Shown here piece after piece: positions 20,526 to 30,877 of a DNA stretch of 33,818 bases. The position numbers and the translations under genes were made by a program. This DNA comes from Syncephalis plumigaleata (lineage: Eukaryota > Zoopagomycota > Zoopagomycetes > Zoopagales > Piptocephalidaceae), in the NCBI GenBank assembly GCA_025201365.1, contig JAIXMF010000129.1, forward strand, positions 1 through 33,818, in the 5' to 3' direction. A model generated the notes under the pieces. It ran no database searches. It had not been told where the DNA came from and saw nothing but the letters and a program-made list of their open reading frames with translations. Each line of letters starts with the position of its first letter. Within the stretch, counting starts at the first letter, position 1.

Positions 20526-21138
20526 GCTGGCTGATCTCCACAAAAGCTGGTTAGGCGCATTAAATGTTATGCCGTTTGATATAATGCCTAATGTCATTTG
20601 TTAACTACCCTTCAGCCTGCTTGTACAGGGATTGCTGTGCAATTTCCACTAATTTCTCCTTTCCATTTTCCAGTATTGCTTTGACCCATATTCTTGGATG
20701 CTTTCTCTAATTGTTCACTTACACCTTCCGCACCCGTGCCCATCGTGTTTGATGCTCCACTCACTCTATCGTGCATCATTCGATTTATAGATGCGTACGG
20801 CATGTATTTGTAACGTGTGTTGCCTGGCATTACTCGATATATGTCGTCAGTGCGTACTTCTCCTTACTAAAGCTTACGTCATTCTGACGTACTAATATAA
20901 TACATCTGTTTTATTATAAATTACGTGCAATGACAATTGATTCTACACTTGAAATAATTGTTGTCCTACCACTTGTGCATACATGTTTATCATTCTCGAG
21001 AAAGTCAAGCTGTATTCACCGTAACCTATATATATGCGCGCGTGTGTGTGCGTGTATAATTCTTATGTGTCTTTTTCACTTTCAACCTACTAGCTATATT
21101 TCTTCCTGTAACTTTTTATTTCATATTTAGTCAACAAT
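20526..21138. other. Short intergenic stretch between CAP-D and the hydrolase gene
   Basis: Contains a possible small minus-strand gene (20612-20830). The rest is AT-rich and probably serves as CAP-D 3' flank and hydrolase promoter. Nothing else seen. Confidence 0.55.
20612..20830 (-). CDS. Possible small hypothetical protein, ~72 residues, 3' structure unsettled
   Basis: ATG-started minus-strand frame beginning MPGNTRYKYMPYASINRM, with a Gly/Ser/Thr-rich centre and a helical SEQLEKASKNMGQ segment. After a perfect internal GTAAGT, a second frame is also open and reads as an amphipathic helix (KEKLVEIAQQSLYKQAEG before a stop at about 20602), so the true 3' end may use a short intron or the DNA may contain an indel. 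Family not recognised. The balanced composition in an otherwise AT-rich gap makes a small real gene plausible. Confidence 0.35.
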   Translation of the reverse strand: MPGNTRYKYMPYASINRMMHDRVSGASNTMGTGAEGVSEQLEKASKNMGQSNTGKWKGEISGNCTAIPVQAG

Positions 21139-23097
21139 ATGACATTTACTCAACATTTGTTTAACTGGTCAGCCATTGGCCTTGCCGGCTATGTAGTAAG
21201 TATAATTGCAGCAACTATCCGTGGCATTCCATTCATTAAGCCTTTATTATCATTACTGCCGTTACTGCCAAGTAGATATTACTAGTCTCGCTATGCTTTC
21301 CTGGTCCGCAACGCGCTATTGTTTACCTGAACTGGGTTGTATGGCCACCGGGAGCCAACTTTAGTGAACCAGAGCAGTTTGGCTATTCGCGTAAGTTGCG
21401 TCATTGCTTCCTTAGAGCTGGTTATAATAATAATGCTAATGATACTAATGGCGCAATACATGCTCATTCATGCAACCAATACAGCGGGTGCAGCTCGACA
21501 AATCGACTTGATAACCGAAACTAAATTGCGTCTAGGTAAATAATACATACGGAAGAGTATTAAAAAACGTAAAGCAATAACTTTGTTTATTTTGCATATG
21601 TAGGTGCTTGGCATGTGTTGCCGGACAGTGTTCATAAGCAACTAATGGAAACTAGCACGAACAATGGCACTTTGCTGGATAGCGTATACGATAACGCATT
21701 GAAGACACATGAAACTGTGCTATATCTACATGGTAATGCTGCCACTCGAGGTTTCCATCGTCGTGTAGACGTCTGTAAGGTGTGCTCACCTCTTGAACTA
21801 CACCAATTTTAACGATATCGTAATATCAACTAATGCACCAATCTCTTATGTTGTATTTATTATACTTGCAGAGAATTGCCAGCGGTATGAATGCCAACGT
21901 GTTTGTGGTGGACTATCGTGGATTTGCCGATTCAGGTGAGGAGATTATCACTTTAACATTCGGATGTAAGCTTGCTAATTGTTGTGCTGACAATATTGCC
22001 GAGTCAGATGGAACACCTAGCGAAGAAGGGTTGATCGAGGATGCCACACTATCGTGGAGGTGGCTAATCGATCATGGAGCATCACCTGCTAATATCACTA
22101 TTCTTGGTAATTGCTATTACATTGTATTCATGACATTACGACTAATACTAGCATGCATTTATTCCGTATCTATCTATTTACATATATATATATATATAGG
22201 TCATTCACTTGGTACAGGTAAACTACTAATATCAAAGTATACGTACGTGGAATACCTACTGATACTACCGCTTAGGTGTGGCATCCCAACTGACCGCCAG
22301 ACTAACCAAAGAAGGTATAGAGCAATAGAGCATTCCGCGACATTAATCATAACTAATACCACCGACATTCTTTTTATTAATCATCTAATTAGGCACGTCA
22401 CCCAAGGCATTAGTCTTGAAAGCGCCATTCTCCTCAATTCCAGAGTTGGTTTTCGAGTTTCGCATATTACAATTCATACCGCTATTCTGGCCACTTTCCT
22501 ACATTCCAAATGGACTTGGTAAATACGAGTTAACATTTGAATGACATAGATCCACTAAGCATTATTATTATTATTATCATTATTACGGTTAGGCTGGATG
22601 TGGACAATACTGGATACACACTTTGACTCGTTTGAGGCCATCAAGGTAAGCTTAGCATGGTTATCACGATGATTGTACAAATGATTAAACGATCGTTTAT
22701 TATCGTCATAAATTAGCATATTACTTGTCCTATTCTTTTTCTTCATGGGGGACGTGATTTACAAATACCGTCCACTCATGCTCGTCGACTATTCTGGTCG
22801 GCCGTGGTTAATCGCGCACGGGCACAATCGACTGGACCGCGTACCCCGACACTTATCGACGAAACACCCGTGCCAACCGATACTGCCGGTAACATTGTAA
22901 AACAAGATCTTGCAACGCCGCGTGATGTTGAATCCCTGGCTAAAGACGTGGAAGTTAGCAAAGAAATATGGTCTGACGAGGGTTATCGCTGGCAGACTGC
23001 TGAACTAGGCGTAACCTATGTCGAGTTAAGCATTGCGCATCATGATAATCTACACGAATTCGAAAGAATGTGGCAAAGCATCCAGGAACTTTCCTAA
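21139..23097 (+). CDS. ABHD12-like membrane-anchored alpha/beta hydrolase (monoacylglycerol/lysophospholipid lipase-like)
   Basis: Eleven exons join in frame to 392 residues: 21139-21195, 21276-21390, 21485-21535, 21604-21779, 21872-21935, 22008-22106, 22200-22217, 22276-22314, 22393-22518, 22593-22645, 22717-23097. Residues 10-27 form one N-terminal membrane helix (WSAIGLAGYVILLVSLCF, made only when the first intron is removed). Then come IVYLNWVVWPPGANFSEPEQFGYS, LRLGAWHVLP, the oxyanion-region ETVLYLHGNAATR, VDYRGFADSDGTPSEEGL, the nucleophile elbow GHSLGTG with S190, the cap-side KALVLKAPFSSIPEL, HGGRD with D280, and AHHDNLHEF with H375. This order matches ABHD12/ABHD16-type serine hydrolases that act on lysophosphatidylserine or monoacylglycerol at the ER membrane; the substrate is inferred. 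The donor after exon 4 is GTGTGC, weaker than the others. Exon 7 is only 18 nt and carries the catalytic Ser. Confidence 0.92.
22200..22217 (+). other. 18-nt microexon carrying the catalytic serine of the hydrolase
   Basis: Flanked by TATATATAG and GTAAAC, it supplies the rest of a Gly codon, then His-Ser-Leu-Gly-Thr and the first base of the next Gly codon. Skipping it keeps the frame but removes the nucleophile elbow. Confidence 0.8.
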
Positions 23098-23922
23098 TAA
23101 ATAGCAGCATCGCCCATATAAACAGCAATTTAGCCATATAACATCATTAAGCATTGCATTTGAACTAGACAGATGCACTAATTCATGTATTGCTACACTT
23201 GAAACACGAGTGAGTTATTAATCCATTACACTTGAACATGTTGCACTCTATACGCGTATATGTAAGCGTGGATAGGTAAATGATATGTAGATATAATTTG
23301 TTCCAATCATCATGGTCTATTCGTCTTTAAATGCTCAATTTGCTCAATTGATGAGCCATCATTGTGAATACGGTAAATCGAGGATGGTATAAAGGAAATT
23401 AAGTATAACATTACTAAACGATAATAAAGGATAAGATCACATGAATGACTAAGGTAAAAAGACGAACATGCCAATGACAAGAACAGTATAATAGGCTACA
23501 ACATATAGATATAGATATAGATATAGATATGTATATATATAATTCATTGACGCCACCATTCAAACTACACGTAGACACACATGCACACACACACACACAC
23601 ACTCACAGAAAGAGAGAGAGAGAAGGAGTGCTTGAATATTAATAAAAGAAAGGTGTTGTTAACAATACGCCATGCGCATTTAACTGAAACTGGCAAAAGC
23701 ACCACAATAGGTCATAATCAATAACATGCGGACATAGTGAGGGGGAACAACAATGCGCGAGTAGTACACCACGTCACGTAGTAAGCGTGCAGTCTTGAAG
23801 TGGATATGTGAGCGTGTGGACACGTGCGTGTGTGTGTATATATGAGTGTAAGTATGTGTAGTGCGTGTGTAGTGTGTAAGTATGTGAGTGAGTGTGTGTG
23901 TTGTTTGTGTAAAATTCGACGA
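23098..23922. other. Intergenic stretch between converging hydrolase and RHO1 genes
   Basis: Shared 3' region of two convergent genes. It contains AGATAT units (23503-23530), a CA run (23584-23602) followed by AG units, and GT-rich DNA near 23820-23905 on the RHO1 side. No gene seen. Confidence 0.6.
23503..23602. repeat. Microsatellites: AGATAT hexamers and a CA run
   Basis: AGATAT units at 23503-23530 and about nine CA units at 23584-23602, between two convergent genes. Confidence 0.8.
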
Positions 23923-24991
23923 TTACAACACCAAACACGACATCTTGTTCGGCTTCTTTCGGTGCAACAACGCGGCACGGGTGGCGTGCTCGAATACCTC
24001 TTGGACACCCTCACCGGTACGTGCGGAGCATTCGAGATATTTGTAGGCACCGATCTTGGTGGCGACGGCCTGACCGTCCGCAGTTGATACGGGCAGTTGG
24101 TTGTGTCGTCGTAGATTCTCTACAATTTTAGGATCGTGACGAAGATCCTTTTTGCATGCTACCAACAGGATTGGCAAACCTTTGCAGAAATGTAATACCT
24201 CAGAGATCCACTGCGGAGATACGAACGCATAACAAAGGAGGTGGGTAATACGAGAATAGTATTAGTATCAAGGGGCTACAACATTATCATGCTCTTTTTC
24301 CTGCTAGCAGTAGCAGTAGTATTCATCATCCTACCTTCTCTTGCACATTCTCTAGGGAATCCGGTTGATCAACAGAGAAGCAGATTAGGATAACATGCGA
24401 GTCTGGATAGGATAGGGGACGCAAACGATCGTAATCCTCCTGACCTATAAAGTGTATTGCCGCATGGTTAGTACAAGTATACCAGCGGTAATGCACCGTT
24501 TGCACAATGTGAATAATATCGTAGCAACGGCTGTTGTACCGGTAATAAGGGCGATAATAGTAGCGCGCAAGATATCAACAGTTTGCCGACTTACCTGCTG
24601 TATCCCAAAGAGCTAGTTCGACAGGTTTGTCATCAACCTGGACGGTAGCAACATAGTTTTCAAAGACAGTTGGCACGTAGACCTATACGATATTGAAGTA
24701 ATAAAGAAAAAACGAATATATAGATTAGTATCATATAGAGATCATCCACACGTTATTATACGCTCTCTACATTCGTAGAAGAGAGATTGTACTCTATACA
24801 ATGATCGGTAGTAATAGCGGCGATGGCATATCCCAATACTACTATCTACTGATATCATCGTTTTCATACGGCAAGCGATTATTTCTATTACTTACTTCTG
24901 GGAAGGTTCCCTTTGAGAAGACAATCAACAGACAGGTCTTTCCGCAAGCACCATCACCGACAATTACTAATTTACGACGGATTTCGGCCAT
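23923..24991 (-). CDS. RHO1: Rho1-type small GTPase
   Basis: Four exons read on the minus strand, 24991-24896, 24682-24595, 24444-24335 and 24210-23923, encode 193 residues, the standard Rho length. Motifs: P-loop GDGACGKT (12-19), switch [11 protein letters not shown] with T37, DTAGQE (59-64) of switch II, CKKDL in place of the NKxD base-binding motif (a usual fungal Rho variant), ECSA, and the C-terminal CLVL box for geranylgeranylation. [10 protein letters not shown] and [12 protein letters not shown] match Rho1/RhoA. Fungal Rho1 is a regulatory subunit of beta-1,3-glucan synthase and activates Pkc1, acting at the plasma membrane in wall synthesis and polar growth. Introns are 124, 150 and 213 nt, all with GTA donors. 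A basic HRKKPNK patch precedes the prenylation site. Its 5' flank is the 3.5-kb gene-free stretch to the right. Confidence 0.96.
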
Positions 24992-25248
24992 AATGAACGG
25001 CAGTTAAACTGGATAATGAATAGGACAATGGTTATGGTTAGTATAATAAGGTTCGGGCATTTCTATCAAGTTTGCATTGCCAGTTATCGGTACAAATAGG
25101 AGGAGCGTAGTATGGAGACAGTTCTGATGTAGTGCAAAAATGCCATTTAAGAAGGCATCATACACAAAATAGTGCAAACAAGGCACATCTCTTATCTATC
25201 CTACACTACGTCATCGTATTCATGGATAAACGTATCATCATTGCTTAT

Positions 25249-25297
25249 GAAGCACGAAGCACGAAGCATAAAGCATAAAGCATGAAGCATGAAGCAT
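25249..25297. repeat. Heptamer tandem repeat (GAAGCAY/AAAGCAT), seven units
   Basis: Seven consecutive 7-bp units, GAAGCAC, GAAGCAC, GAAGCAT, AAAGCAT, AAAGCAT, GAAGCAT and GAAGCAT, about 260 nt upstream of the RHO1 start codon. Confidence 0.88.
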
Positions 25298-25815
25298 GGT
25301 GTATAACGTAGTAGTGGTAGTGGTCGGGAATAGTTTGCTCTACTCTTTGATGCTGTATAGCTTCTTATTAGCTTAGCGAGTCCCCTTGCCTACTACTGTT
25401 GTAGCCGCCCTAGTTCACTCCATCTCTACTATCACATCACTGTCCATACCCACTATAGCTGCACTAGCATATACCCAATAGATAGCTCATCTCCTCGTAG
25501 ATGATGAGTTATCAGCTGCATTCTACAGCCTTTCGAGTGCTGCGGAATCAATAAACTATCCGTCACATACCTCTAGATTGATGTACACTGGATGAATCAA
25601 ACAGAGCAATCAATAGGTTGACGACAACGAATGATGGAAGGTCAGCCGAATAGACAAAACGTAAACGCTAGTCAAATCTCTCGCAGGTAGACGTATGGAA
25701 AACAGAGCGGCAATTGTGAGCGTACACGCACAAGCACACAGAATGGATGAAGGTGCAAAAGAAGTAGGTAGAGTAAAGTGGCAAACAAGTGAAAATGGTA
25801 GAGACTCAGATGGTG

Positions 25816-25879
25816 AAGGAAAAGAAACCAAGAGAAGGACGGAGAGAAGAGAGAGAGAAGAGAGAGAGAGAAGAAATCA
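25816..25879 (-). promoter_or_regulatory. CT-rich tract (on minus strand) upstream of RHO1
   Basis: Nearly pure G/A on the plus strand, so C/T on the RHO1 coding strand, 825-890 nt before its ATG. Resembles the CT tracts before the CAP genes; a promoter role or a 5' UTR position is inference. Confidence 0.3.
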
Positions 25880-26102
25880 AAGGCGAGCACATTTACCAAT
25901 TAGTCATTGTTATTAGGAGAGGACAACAATCATCACTATATCCATCATCAATCATGCCATAATGGAATGGGATATACACCTCATTCTATGAACAATCATT
26001 CGCGGCCATCATAGCAATATCGCTTATGTGGATATCCCTCTCGTACAAAGTGAATCCACGTATAATATAACTATTATGTTCAAGGCTAGCTAGGAGGAGT
26101 GA

Positions 26103-26150
26103 TAATAACAAATAATAATAATAGTAACAATAGTAATAATAATAATAGCG
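26103..26150. repeat. AATAAT-rich microsatellite
   Basis: Imperfect AAT/AATAGT units in the gene-free stretch between RHO1 and CAP-E. Confidence 0.7.
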
Positions 26151-28483
26151 CACGCTTAACGCTTGGCTCTCGACTAGTCACAGTGGTCATATCCATGAAT
26201 AGAGACAAAGTAAAATAACAATTGCCTACTGCAATATACGAGTCGAATGCTATGAAACTCATAAAGACAGCGTTTATTCCGCTGTTACCTCGTATATCAC
26301 CAATGTCGATATGGCATTTACTATGACTGCACTATTTGGCATATTGCTTTGTAATAATATTCCGCAAATAAATAAGTAAAAACCACATAGTAAAAAGGTA
26401 GATGGAATTGACAAAGAAAGCATACGTACATACATATGGATGGATTACAACAAATGAGCCTTGACCATCACTGTATATGCACCACAATATGCAACGTAAT
26501 AATCTAGCAATACAACACTAATAGGCAATATAAACGACTAATGATTCAGCGTTAAGCCCATTTGTCACACATACAACTCGATACCATATGACCGGTGCCA
26601 TCACCGTATTAACAATACTTATTGTACGATGATAATGGTGGTGGTGGTGTGTATGTGTGCGTGCATAAGAAGTGCGAGTAAGTGCGAGTGTGTGTGTGTG
26701 TGTGTGCGTTTGTATGCTTCATTGATACTACTACTACAACAGCAGCAACAGTAGTAGCAGTAGCAACACCATCATCTCCATCACCAACTTGTCTCTACCC
26801 TGTTTATAATAACTATCATCGGTGTACTTACCAAGGATACGTAAGCAAGTAACAACTGCAACCACTGTTGCTAATATCGTTTACCAAGCAGCGTAGAAAG
26901 ATAAAGTATGAACGGTATCAGCGAGGCAGCTAATTCTTAGCTAATGTATACTAGAGTGATGAAATGCCGGTGCTTACAAGCAGTCAGACGAGAGAAATAG
27001 GAACAGTATAGGTAGTGGCTGCTCAAAGATGAAGAATGTGAACGAGCGATGCAAACGAAGCAAACAAAGAAAAAGAAGAACAAGCTCGAGAGATGAAGTG
27101 TGGAATAAGTAAGTGGTAAAAGATAGAGAAGATAGAAATAGAAATAGAGAGATGGATAGAGTAAGAGTAAGAGTAAAGAAAGAGGGAAAAGACACTCAGC
27201 AGCGCATCAGCAATAGTGTACTGATAGTAGTAGCCATAGTCAGTCAGTATCATTGTGTAATCAATCGTTGCAGTAGTATTAGCACTTGTGATAGCTATTG
27301 TACTAACCCTACTCACTCATTGACTCATTGACTCATTCATTCATTCATCCTTAAGGGAGAAGACGAACAAGGAGTCGCGTGTGTGCGTGTTATTGTGCCA
27401 AAGGAGCGTGAAATAATGACAACGTGCTTCCAATTGAACAGATGGAGTAATGTGCTCGTTCTCACTTCCATGCATGATCTTTGTGGTAATAATACATAAT
27501 AATGAGGCAGTAGCTAGCTAAATCGTTCTACTGAATGGAATCTAGAACAAACATATACATCCACATGTATACGACAGATAAACAATGTAAACCTCCGAAT
27601 TCAGATGCGGATTAAACCTGTAATGAATTACGCATTTGGTCTTTCTTGTATGTACTATTCAAAATGATGCTACTAAAGAGTACAGTTTATTTATATATGT
27701 TTTATGTATGTAGTAGTAGTAGCATAGAATTGCTCATACTGAAACGTCAATGATTTATTATGGATATAAATGGTATACCATACAATTGTCGTAGTTAGTC
27801 CAAACTACACTAGACAGTCTTGCTTGGATTGTTTAAATTCCAAATGAAACATGATCTCAATCCATATGGTTCATGGTAACGTTCATTATTATCATTGTAT
27901 TGCTATGGTTTTCATTGTCATTGTTACAATCAAGCTACCGCTACTACTATTATCATCATTGTCATCATTGTTATTATTGTTATTATTGTAATTGCAACCA
28001 ATCTGTAACTAAAGTAAGCAAATAAAAACAGTATCCATGTCCATCTTCTTATTACGCGCTCCAACGAAGTGAAATGCACTTCCAGGCGTAACTCAAAATG
28101 GAAAGTACACACTCGTAACCAGGCGTGGACTCCAAGGACTATCGTATATCGGAGTTAGGCTCCCTAGCAATTAGTTGCGCGCGATCTAAATCAAGCTAGT
28201 TCCCGGCGTGTCTCGTCCAATCCAATTCACCTCACTCTAGCGTAGTCGCGTCCACTCCAGTCCTTGCTCCCATTCGTAGTCTATTGATGCTCGCTTCCAT
28301 AGCGACCCGTATAGTGCACAACTCATTAAATAGAATACATATTGAATGGCTCAGTCTGTAGCGATACTCTTGATAGGCAACTATCGCTCTCTACCATTAC
28401 CCATCGCTAGCCAGATTATTTAAGCTATTAACACGATATCCGCTGCCATCAATTAGTAGTTAGTGTAGGGCTCTTTCTCTCAA

Positions 28484-29907
28484 ATGTCTAATTGTATCGT
28501 TCGTGCTCGTTCTCGGTCAACCGACCGGCATTCGCTCAATTTGACCGGTCAATGTGCGTGGACAAGAAGGTCGTCGCACACCGTGCACCTGCTCATAATC
28601 CTGTTATGGATAGCAGCCGTACACATGACATGTGTTCTACAGGTTACAGCCTCTGGCTTATCCTCCAATAAGGCGGTGTCAATGCTATCCAAGATTCCAC
28701 TTGACTCGGCCCTACTACTACGTAAAATCCTCAGTAGCGACGATGACGACAACGATGATTCATCCGTTTCACTCGCTAAAATCGCTTGTTTAGTCAATGA
28801 GGAGCGCACCACTTATGGTCTCTCACCAGTCAGCGTAAATCGGTGGGTGATTTACTATATATATATATAAATATATAAATATAAAAGTGCATATTGTTAA
28901 TGACTCTTTTGGTCTGATATTACTACAGTATTCTTAGTCAAGCGGCTCAGAAACACACCGTAGATCAGGCTCAACGACATGAAATGACCCATACCGGATC
29001 GGATGGTAGTCGACCAAGTCAACGGGTGCGTCAGGTCGGCTACGATTACCGAGCGGTAGGCGAGTGTGTGGCCTTCGGCTACGAAACCGAAGCTGAGGTA
29101 ATGCGAGCATGGATGAATTCACCGCCACATCGTGCCATCATCCTGGATCGTACTTATCGCGAGCTTGGTATTGGTTATGCTCGATCGGCCGATAGCGTTC
29201 CCTATTGGACCATCGATTTCGGCATGAATGAGAACTCGCCCGTGGACAATGTAGTCGCGTGTCCCACTGAACTCGACTCGTCTCAGGATAGTCCAACCTC
29301 ACCGCATCCGTCGTTAACGACGGAGACGAGTGCTGCATTACAAACGAACGCCAATCAAAAGTCGAATAACTCACATCGTAGCAACAGTCATCATAAATCG
29401 TTAAGTCACGGCAAGAAGAATAAATCACGCCATCGTCATCGGGAGTCACAAGTGAAAACGAGCACCGAGGCGGTTACTCCTTCCACTTTGGAATTGCAAA
29501 CGAGTCCAATGCCCTCGGGACCGACTCCTACTCCTCAGGCAACCGAGGCCGTGGTCTCGCCGCCTCCACAATGCGGACCCGAGTGTTGTCTACAATGTGG
29601 GCAGACCGTTTTCACGGTATCGCTCATTGGTAATACACCAGCGGCACCGGTCCCTACTGCATCGGCAACGGACCCTAGCGACGATTACGATACTGATGAA
29701 AGCCGCGAGGCACCGCTATTTAATCGACTTGTCAGTAAGCTTCGATGGTGGCTGAGCAATAAGCAGCATCCAATCAAGGAGCAACCGCACGTAAACCCAG
29801 ACCCACAAACAATAGATTTACCACGCGTGCGTCAACTACTTCGTTTGGCCAGTACGAGTCATCGGGGTACTTCCTCGGTTAAAGAACACGACGTTGGTCT
29901 GTGGTAA
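28484..29907 (+). CDS. CAP-E: divergent CAP protein with long N-terminal anchor and Cys-cluster tail
   Basis: Two exons, 28484-28842 and 28929-29907, encode 445 residues; the intron uses GTGGGT and lies in phase 2 at the family position. The N-terminus is unlike the other members: about 32 basic/polar residues, a hydrophobic segment (VHLLIILLWIAAVHMTCVL, about 34-52), then an acidic stretch SSDDDDNDDSS before the CAP core. It may be a long signal peptide or a type II anchor. The core keeps IACLVNEERTTYGL, LSQAAQKHTVDQA, MTHTGSDGSRPSQRV, SPPHRAIIL and PYWTIDFGMNE. The Cys usually before the SPGH helix is missing (EVMRAWM), and a new one lies in GECVAFGY. The tail is Ser/His/Lys-rich (KSLSHGKKNKSRHRHRE), then CGPECCLQCG (around 29569-29600) and a basic end. 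It is a clear paralogue with altered disulfide layout. Confidence 0.88.
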
Positions 29908-30013
29908 CCCCCGTTTCTACTTCCTCATATATTAAAGAAATATAGACGTGTACGTACACATTTCGTTTATAATAAATAAATGTTGCAATCGGTAATAATT
30001 GTGGTTTATTTAA

Positions 30014-30877
30014 TTAATACTCGGGGCCTACTAGACGAATGTTGGCCCAGCATGAATGGTTATCATCGTTGATGGCCACCTTGTCGTCGTGTAATTTGCC
30101 CGGATGCGAATGACCCACGGTAATGTGTGGATGATATCGCTCCGGTTGGAAGAGCGATTTATCCCCGCCTAATCCGTAGAAGATCTCGGCGATATCGCCA
30201 CGTATCAGCAGCCATTGACGACTGTACACGCGGAGATAAAGGGCAAAGTCATCGCTTGCCTCGGTGACGGCCAGGCAATCGATCTGATACTCAGTATAGG
30301 CGATGTAACGATTTAAGGCGGCATCATTGATCTGGTCCATTGTCACGCCTTGTCGATGAAGTATGGCAAACTCGGCCGGTGTGATAACGCGGACGAACGC
30401 ACTCTCCATGGGATGCAACGTCTCAACTAATCGACGGTCACGATTGACATCCGCCAATAATTGATGCACATAGGTGGCATTGAGCGTTTGTTGCAAACGA
30501 TCAGGGAACATTACGAATGGTACGTAATTCGTGTTGAGAATACGCCTTTGCAACTCGTACTCAACGGGTGGAGCTTGTTTGGTGGCAACGCCGGAAGTAG
30601 TAGCAACAACGGCATCATCGTCCATCGGATGATTCCTCGGGTGTCTATAACTATGGAAAGCATACATTAAATAGATCAGACCAAGGAATGATGCAATAAA
30701 AAAGAGGCATCGAATGGCACGGCATCGACCACGCTTTCCAGTTCGACACGACTGCTTTGTTGCGTCGGCTTGCTCTAGCAACGCCGATGGTTCTACCGCT
30801 GGTATGTCGTCATTACCATCCGGTATTGGTTGGTATTGATACTTGCTATTGGTAGAGATGCGACTAATATCAAACAT
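30014..30877 (-). CDS. Type II membrane protein with C-terminal 2H-phosphoesterase-like (Swiss-Army-Knife type) domain
   Basis: Intronless, 287 residues. A cytosolic-side N-terminus of about 52 residues ending in a basic RTGKRGRCR patch precedes one membrane helix (about 55-75, CLFFIASFLGLIYLMYAF). The C-terminal domain contains VRVITPAEFAILHRQGVT, LNRYIAYTEYQIDCLAV, FALYLRVYSRQWLLIRGDIA and YHPHITVGHSHPGKLHDDK, with the HIT at 251-253 the best candidate for an H-x-T motif. This resembles fungal 'Swiss Army Knife RNA repair-like' proteins of the 2H superfamily, recognised by pattern only. The first H-x-T expected of a true 2H enzyme is not obvious, so activity is uncertain. Possible N-glycosylation at N133. 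The gene is tail-to-tail with CAP-E, 106 nt apart. Confidence 0.65.
   Translation of the reverse strand: MFDISRISTNSKYQYQPIPDGNDDIPAVEPSALLEQADATKQSCRTGKRGRCRAIRCLFFIASFLGLIYLMYAFHSYRHPRNHPMDDDAVVATTSGVATKQAPPVEYELQRRILNTNYVPFVMFPDRLQQTLNATYVHQLLADVNRDRRLVETLHPMESAFVRVITPAEFAILHRQGVTMDQINDAALNRYIAYTEYQIDCLAVTEASDDFALYLRVYSRQWLLIRGDIAEIFYGLGGDKSLFQPERYHPHITVGHSHPGKLHDDKVAINDDNHSCWANIRLVGPEY

Larger units (their letters stand above)
24992..28483. other. 3.5-kb divergent intergenic region between RHO1 and CAP-E
   Basis: No gene recognised. It serves as 5' flank to RHO1 (left) and CAP-E (right). Purine-rich tracts at about 25816-25879 and 27060-27190 read as CT-rich on the RHO1 strand. Other features are a seven-unit heptamer repeat (25249-25297), AATAAT units (26103-26150) and a GT run (26689-26706). 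A TTATTTAAG box lies about 65 nt before the CAP-E start. Open frames here derive from the tracts. Confidence 0.6.

Noticed and set aside
19094-20560. 488-codon open frame on the minus strand opposite CAP-D
   Set aside because: Its Gly-Ala-Val-Asp repeats are the mirror of the Pro/Ser/Thr/Ala array; the plus strand has signal peptide, CAP domain and intron.
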